Part shown: piece by piece, positions 59,301 through 64,000 of the stretch
Numbering within the stretch: the stretch's first letter is position 1
Layout of the letters: every line of letters begins with the position of its first letter
From: Dioscorea cayenensis subsp. rotundata
Lineage: Eukaryota > Streptophyta > Magnoliopsida > Dioscoreales > Dioscoreaceae
DNA: 64,000 bases
Assembly (NCBI RefSeq): GCF_009730915.1
Contig: NC_052484.1
Span: 5,764,021-5,828,020, forward strand
Reading direction: 5' to 3'
Translations under genes and position numbers: made by a program
The notes under the pieces: model-generated
What the model was told of the DNA's origin: nothing
Databases searched by the model: none
Seen by the model: the letters and a program-made list of their open reading frames with translations, nothing else

Positions 59301-60313
59301 AAGCCACATTAGCCACATCAGCCTCATTAGATGGCAAATATAACTTCTTTACCCAGGTATACTTAATTGACCCAATCGCACAAGTAAAGGGACAAAAAAG
59401 TATCAAATCATAGTAGAGGGATTAAAAGGGTATTCTATCCTTTTATTGATGACTACTCTAAATACACTCATGTTCATCTTATGAAAAATAAAGATGAAGT
59501 CTTTAATAAATTTAAATTATTTAAAGCTAATATTGAAAATCAAAAAGGAAAAACGAATTGAAATCTTAAGAAGTGATGGAGGTGGAGAACATTTTCCTAC
59601 AAAATTTAATTCTTTTTGTGAACAACATGAAATAATTCATCAAAGAAGTGCACCCTACACTCCACAATAGAATGGTTTGGCTGAAAGAAAGAAAGAATAG
59701 GACCCTTGTGATATGGTAAATGCAATGTTATTAAGTGTTAAGTTATCTTATTATCTTTGGGGGGGAGGCATTATTAAGTGCTAGTCATGTGCATAATAGA
59801 ATTCCCTCAAAAGTGACAAAAACATCTCCATATGAATTATGAAATGGTAGAAAACCAAATTTAAGTTATCTTCGTGTATGGGTTTGTCTAGCATTTGTAG
59901 AGTAATAGATCCTAAAAAAAACTAAATTAGGACCACGAGCTATAATGAGTGTTTTTATAGGGTATGCTGAAAATTCTAAAGCCTACAGATTATTAGACTT
60001 AGAATCTAATGTCATTATGGAATCCATAGATGTTAAATTTATTAAATTTTGTAATAATTCCATAAGTGAGGCAACTCCTAATACAACATTAGATTGCAAA
60101 GAGAAAACTGATGATCATAATAGGAAAGTTATAAGAACTAGCACAGTCAAAGAAGTTGAACCAAGGAAAAGTCAAAGAACTAGAAAAGAAAAGAATCTTT
60201 ATTATGATTTTATTTCTTCTCAAGCTTTAGTCTTTTTAGTCGAAGGTACAAGAACTAAAATAGCAAATAAAATTCCTATTTTATTAAATATAGGAGAACA
60301 TAATAGTTTATAA
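56335..60313 (+). pseudogene. Copia gag, protease and integrase, decayed
   Basis: Gag begins near 56329 (MKLDHYNGTNYTRWKEKL, the UBN2-type capsid region) and stops at 56593. A CCHC knuckle (CFYCKKKGHFKKEC) follows at about 57046. The protease region reads WWYDFGATIHIC at about 57255; the catalytic DSG is DFG here. The integrase zinc-binding part (HSRLSHVNFK ... CEICIQAK) ends at a TAA at 57796. The catalytic core is split by the MULE at 57903-59439 and resumes with IDDYSKYTH. The last open part, 59945-60313, is the integrase C-terminus and linker (FIGYAENSKAYRLLD). Many stops and shifts make it nonfunctional. Confidence 0.85.
57903..59439. mobile_element. MULE inserted in the copia integrase
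   Basis: CTTTTATTGA flanks both sides (57893-57902 and 59440-59449). The host integrase frame continues across it (TFI then IDDYSKYTH), which proves the borders. The TIRs of about 150 bp share ATTATGATTTAATAC-like and TTTACTTGTxCGATTGG words and a CAGGTTGAC / CAGCCTCAT inner part. The interior has CT-rich and AG-rich arms (58150-58340 and 59000-59230) that are also inverted, with about 700 bp of unique sequence between. I see no transposase and no recognisable captured gene. Confidence 0.8.
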
Positions 60314-60329
60314 GTGTTTGGAAGTTACT

Positions 60330-60784
60330 TATGGGGTGAGCTTTGACCATTTCTTATGATTAAGCACCAAAGTAGAAGAAGAAGAAGAAGAAGAAGAAGA
60401 AGAAAAGAAGAAGAAGAAGAAGGAGGAGGAGGAGGACAAGGAGGAGAAAACCAAAAGATTGAGAGTGAGAAGAGAGGTTAGGCGAAGAAGAAGAAGGAGA
60501 AGAGAGGGTGGGATGATGAGTTGGCAAAACTTAGGCTGGCGTGGCACAAAACGACTGATGAGGATGACAATATCCTCGCTGGCGCTTCCACACCAGTAAT
60601 TGAGCTGTCCAAATGCATGCCACGTGGCCATTCCGACGGCCACGTCATCAATTCCTCATCAGAAATGGGTGGGTACCCTCCCGTCGTAACGAAATTAAAG
60701 TGTGGTATCCAAAGATATGAATTGAAGTGTGGTATCCATTTTGATATTTGGCCATAGTTTGGTACCCTCTTAGGATATTTACCC
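60330..60784 (+). mobile_element. MULE half-element B at the inversion junction
   Basis: From GGGGTGAGCTTTGACC through a GAA-rich tract to the TIR end TTTGGTACCCTCTTAGGAT. CACTTTTCT (60785-60793) follows, which is the 9-bp target duplication. It then continues as copia LTR. It is nearly the same as half A, and both are related to the ends of the 5747-7037 element. Confidence 0.65.
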
Positions 60785-60896
60785 CACTTTTCTATATCCA
60801 ACTATTTGATTTGTTTATTATCTTGTACTATATGAATATGTACATTCTTCTCTTTATCCGATGTGGAATTAACTTTTCACACATATTACACTAACA
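60785..60896 (-). repeat. Copia 5' LTR outer part
   Basis: Matches 52640-52750 in the same orientation, including AACTATTTGATTTGTTTA and the end ACACATATTACACTAACA. The right edge is the outer border of the element. I could not find a matching 5-bp TSD at the other end, as expected if the 3' LTR is truncated. Confidence 0.75.
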
Positions 60897-61690
60897 AATG
60901 GTCCTTTTATTATAGTCAGAATGTCCTTTTTGCCCCTTTATTATTTTTTTCTCAAGTGATTCTTGTATTATTTATTTTGAAAAAAAAAAAAATGGTCCCT
61001 TTCCTTAACAAATGTTAGGTTTTCATAAGGATTGCTGATATAGTATTAAATAATATTAAAATATTATTAAAAAAATTAAAAATCAAACAATTATTAAAAT
61101 GTTATTAAAATTTTAAAAATATTTAACATAAAATATTAATTTAATAAAAGGCAATTTAAAAGAAGTAATTTTTTATGTTTATATTTATGTTTATTTATTT
61201 TATTAAATGATTTTTAAATTATAAAACGATGTGAATATATCACAAAAGAATTTATGCCCTAATTTATATTATTAGTTTCATACCCATCCATCAAAGCATA
61301 ATTATGACAAATAAATTAAGACATAATTTTTTTTTAGTATATAACCTATCATTGTATAATTAGAAAAATCATTCAATAAAATAAATAGATATAAATATAA
61401 ACATAAAGATTACTTATTTTAAATTATCATTTATTAAAGTTATGTATTCTGGAAATTTTTAATAACTTTTTTATAATTTTTATAATTTTGTTTAATTTTT
61501 TCATAATATTTTACTATGTTTCACAATTTTTAAATATAATTTTAATATTATCTGATGCCACATCAGCAACGCTAACATAAAACCTAAAGGCCCTTACATC
61601 AAAGGACGAACTTTTCCCAAAATGGATAATAAAGGATCTCTTGTGAACAAAAAAAATATATATTAGAAAAACAAAAAGGCCATTTTACTT
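60897..61690. mobile_element. Long inverted-repeat element, MULE-like
   Basis: The left end (AAATGGTCCTTTTATTATAG) and the right end (complement GTAAAATGGCCTTTTTG) are related, and inner words such as TTAGGTTTT...GATTGCTGATATAGTA recur inverted near 61560-61590. The middle is a large AT-rich palindrome (61140-61440). No coding content and no clear TSD. It abuts the copia LTR edge. Confidence 0.45.
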
Positions 61691-61691
61691 A

Positions 61692-62087
61692 GGGGCGTTT
61701 GATTCATAGTAATGATATATTACTTTATAACAAGATTACCATGGTAATATGGGTGGAAATGTTATATGCCTTAGAGTATTGCTGTAATTTGATATAACCA
61801 TGTTTGGTTAGGAACTCTTGTTACCGGGAATAGTTCATTGCCGTGTTTGATTATCATGGTAATCAATTTGCTAAAATATAAAAACTTATAAGATTACCAC
61901 GATAATCCAAGATAGACACTAAATTTAGTAGTAATAGGATTACCAACCTTCTTGGTAATATTTATAAGTTGGTAATGTGATATTACCATCCAGATTACCA
62001 CCGGTGTAATATCAAACGTTGTAATATTTCCAGATTATCATGTAACACGTGGTAATCTTTCTACATTACCGCGAATCAAACGGCCCC
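61692..62087. mobile_element. PIF/Harbinger (Tourist-like) MITE
   Basis: TIRs GGGGCGTTTGATTCATAGTAATG-type (left) and GGGGCCGTTTGATTCG (right, complement) enclose 396 bp rich in GGTAATxxTATTACC words. The trinucleotide TTA flanks both ends (61689-61691 and 62088-62090). TIR start, length and 3-bp TTA duplication together fit Tourist-like MITEs. No coding content. Confidence 0.8.
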
Positions 62088-62094
62088 TTAAGGC

Positions 62095-62469
62095 CATTTC
62101 ATTTAATGGTGGTAACTGGGTGGGGCAGGGACAGGGAATCCCCATCCCCGAATCCCCACGGAAAAAAAAAAAAGAATCCTCTCACCTCAGTCCCCGTGGG
62201 GAAACGGCCCCTGCGGGGATCCCCGTGGAGATCCCTCATGCTAATACACCTGATTTTCTTTAAAATTATTTAATATCAATACACCCATGAAAACATAAAA
62301 ATCATTCAACATAAAGCTCTACAAAATAACATATCAAAAACTTACCAAAAAAAAAAATCTCTAAATATTTATCAATATGAAGTAAACCATAAATATAAAA
62401 CTTATACAAGTACAACCATACAATCTAATATATTGATGAGTTTTGGATTCAACTTTTGAGAATTATTCA

Positions 62470-62508
<39 letters not shown>

Positions 62509-62765
62509 AAGGGATATGATTAATTATAAAAATTTGTTTTTGTTTAAGGGCTTTTGAAAAATCTTTGAAGGAACTTTTATTTAAAAAAATATTTTTAGAT
62601 TATAATGATAAAAATATAATTAATTAAAATAATTTCACTGGAGATCCCGGTGGGGCAAGGAGAGCACTCCCAATTCGGGGACAAGTTTATCCTCATCTCC
62701 ATCCGTGGAGAAAGAATTGGGGAATCTCCGTTTCCATCGGGTCGGGTCCCCACTATCACCCCTAA
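62095..62765. mobile_element. G/C-rich-ended inverted-repeat element, unclassified
   Basis: The left part (GGTGGGGCAGGGACAGGG ... CCCCGTGGGGAAACGG) and the right part (complement GGGGTGATAGTGGGGACCC) form degenerate inverted ends made of GGGGATCCCCG-type words, with an AT-rich centre including a (TA)n tract at about 62478-62506. The style recalls hAT-derived nonautonomous elements. I found no TSD. The frame at 62049-62273 crosses the edge of two elements and is spurious. Confidence 0.4.
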
Positions 62766-63227
62766 TTGTTCACTATTATAGAGGGACTAATTAAACTGGG
62801 TATTATACTATGCTTTAACCATATAAATTGGATAGTAATGATTTCTATTATATCTTGATCAAATTGATAATTGAAATAATCCATTAAATGGGAAACTGCA
62901 GATAATGGCAATAAATGAAAGGAAGAAATGATTTTTTTTTTCAAAGCTTATTAACCAAAGTAACATTTATTCAAGGACTAATTATTGATTAACATTATTT
63001 CTAGAAAGCTAAAATATCTCATGAATTTATAATAGAATTTATTTATATGCAGATCATAGTCACTAAACCTAATGTTGAATTATGAATATAAAACTAACTT
63101 TCCACTCTAAATTGACATTTTAAAATGTGCAAGGAAGTATTGAATGAGGTTTGGTAAAGTAAAATAAAATGGACAAGAGAATGTATTATTGATATGTATT
63201 TTAACCATTAAATAAATCATAATGATT
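62766..63227. other. AT-rich noncoding stretch
   Basis: No frame of note, no repeat edges seen between the two neighbouring elements. Confidence 0.5.
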
Positions 63228-63697
63228 TGAGCAATGCTATATTTACATAATAGATTTACCGAATAAATTTTTCAGATGACATAGATGTTAACTTTCATCC
63301 ATGTCATTTTTTATTATATAAACATCAAATTCATACCTTAAAAATTATTAAATTCTTAAAATTATAAAAATTATAAAACTATATTTAAAATTTTAAAATC
63401 TTTAACCCCAATTACTATGAAATCCTATATCCAAAATTTTAAAAACTTTAAATAATAAATACTAAACTATAAAATCCTAAATTCTAAGCCCTAAACCCTA
63501 AACAAAATCACAAACCCTTTTCAAGATTATGGTTTTACCATTTATAATTAAGGTTTAAATTTAAGATTTAGATTATAAAAGAGAAATTAAATTTTTTTTT
63601 TTGGTAAGAAAAAAAGAGAAAGAATGACATGGATGCTGACAAGAATGCTACATCCACCTCATTCAAAAATTTGTTTAGTAAATATATCATTACTTTC
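63228..63697. mobile_element. MITE with CCCTAAA-like interior, copy 2
   Basis: Inverted ends (left GAGCAATGCTATATTTAC; right, complement, AAGTAATGATATATTTAC) and inner words CATCCATGTCATTTTTTA / GACATGGATGCTGAC match the design of the 3204-3822 element. The interior again has AAGCCCTAAACCCTAAAC. It is shorter and more diverged than copy 1. No coding content. Confidence 0.6.
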
Positions 63698-64000
63698 ACC
63701 TTAAAAGATACATTTACTTTTTTTTCCCCCAAAATAGATTAAAGTACATGTTTGTATCTTCTCCAACATCCACTCAACTGCATACTCAAAGGCTTCTTTC
63801 TTTAGTTTAGGAAGCATTGAACCAAGACTGAAATTGGTAATTAATTGGTCACATAATTCTTGGAAAGATTGAAAGCTAATAAGTGCATCCTAAATGTTTC
63901 CTTCGTCTTTTTCTTTTTCTTTATATTTTTCCAAAAAAACAACTTTGGAGATGAAAGTTAATCATCAAACCAAAGCGTAAACTGCTGATTATTGATGTTT
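63698..64000. other. Noncoding right edge
   Basis: No gene or repeat edge recognised in the last 300 bases. Confidence 0.4.

Larger units (their letters stand above)
52615..60896 (-). mobile_element. Ty1/copia element (TNT1-94-like), rearranged
   Basis: The 3' half (reverse transcriptase end, RNase H, polypurine tract, 3' LTR) lies on the minus strand at 52615-54795. The 5' half (LTR inner part, gag, protease, integrase) lies on the plus strand at 55911-60313, and an LTR outer piece on the minus strand at 60785-60896. The halves are complementary and meet at the integrase/reverse-transcriptase linker. The simplest reading is one minus-oriented element that took a MULE in its 5' LTR and then had about 5 kb inverted with one breakpoint in that MULE. 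It is long dead: every coding part has stops. Confidence 0.75.

Noticed and set aside
52615..60896. Two unrelated copia elements in opposite orientation
   Set aside because: The halves are complementary without overlap, meet at one point of the polyprotein and share LTR sequence; the TSD logic of the half-MULEs favours one rearranged element.
1..64000. CRISPR arrays, bacterial operons, ribosome binding sites, tRNA or rRNA genes
   Set aside because: The window is plant nuclear DNA. Repeats are transposon subterminal arrays or microsatellites, and no tRNA cloverleaf or rRNA sequence was recognised apart from SINE box-like words.

Overview
This is an AT-rich stretch of nuclear DNA from a flowering plant. 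Protein-coding exons have GT-AG introns, and the repeats are plant types: Ty1/copia and Ty3/gypsy-like LTRs, CACTA, Mutator-like (MULE), hAT and PIF/Harbinger DNA transposons, tRNA-type SINEs, a LINE scrap and plant telomere-like CCCTAAA motifs. The Mediator 12 exons look slightly more monocot- than dicot-like from memory, which is weak evidence. Most of the window is transposon in origin, and many elements can be bounded by target-site duplications (TSDs). Layout, 0-16 kb: a possible first exon of a minus-strand gene (1.46-1.63 kb); a noncoding block (1.9-4.6 kb) with a diverged copy at 51.6-52.6 kb, split by a hAT-like element that itself carries a MITE and a short ORF; a long-TIR MULE (5.7-7.0 kb); two diverged 1.7-kb LTR-like sequences (8.2-9.9 and 13.0-14.7 kb); a LINE tail; and a MULE with a perfect 9-bp TSD that carries a gene-like fragment (14.9-16.2 kb). 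16.8-38 kb: a 5'UTR-like stretch and a single leucine-rich-repeat exon, then a complete 14.9-kb CACTA element (19400-34263, TSD TAA). It encodes a decayed TNPD-type transposase and a second Transposase_24-type protein, and carries pieces of two host genes: a membrane protein and an inositol polyphosphate 5-phosphatase. Beyond it lie three clean exons of a Mediator subunit 12 homologue, cut off by the 3' remnant of a second CACTA family. 38-50 kb: two SINE copies bracket an 8.2-kb MULE (39139-47312) with a MuDR-type transposase on the plus strand and a convergent Ulp1-protease-like gene on the minus strand. Its introns hold arrays of a CGCTTAA-type motif. The only complete, undamaged gene follows at 48485-50102 (minus): a seven-exon, 337-residue WAT1/UMAMIT-type transporter with a TATA box. 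50-64 kb: the second noncoding block, then one Ty1/copia element (52.6-60.9 kb) that can be reconstructed as having received a MULE in its 5' LTR, undergone a roughly 5-kb inversion with a breakpoint inside that MULE, and carrying another MULE in its integrase. Several short inverted-repeat elements fill the right end. How the genes work together: there is no operon-like system. The host content is one intact transporter gene and exon-level pieces of others. The rest are selfish elements, most disabled by in-frame stops or by frameshifts in homopolymer runs. The most interesting material is the transposon biology: gene-fragment capture, the oriented intronic motif arrays in the Ulp1-bearing MULE, and the nested insertion and inversion history at 52-61 kb.
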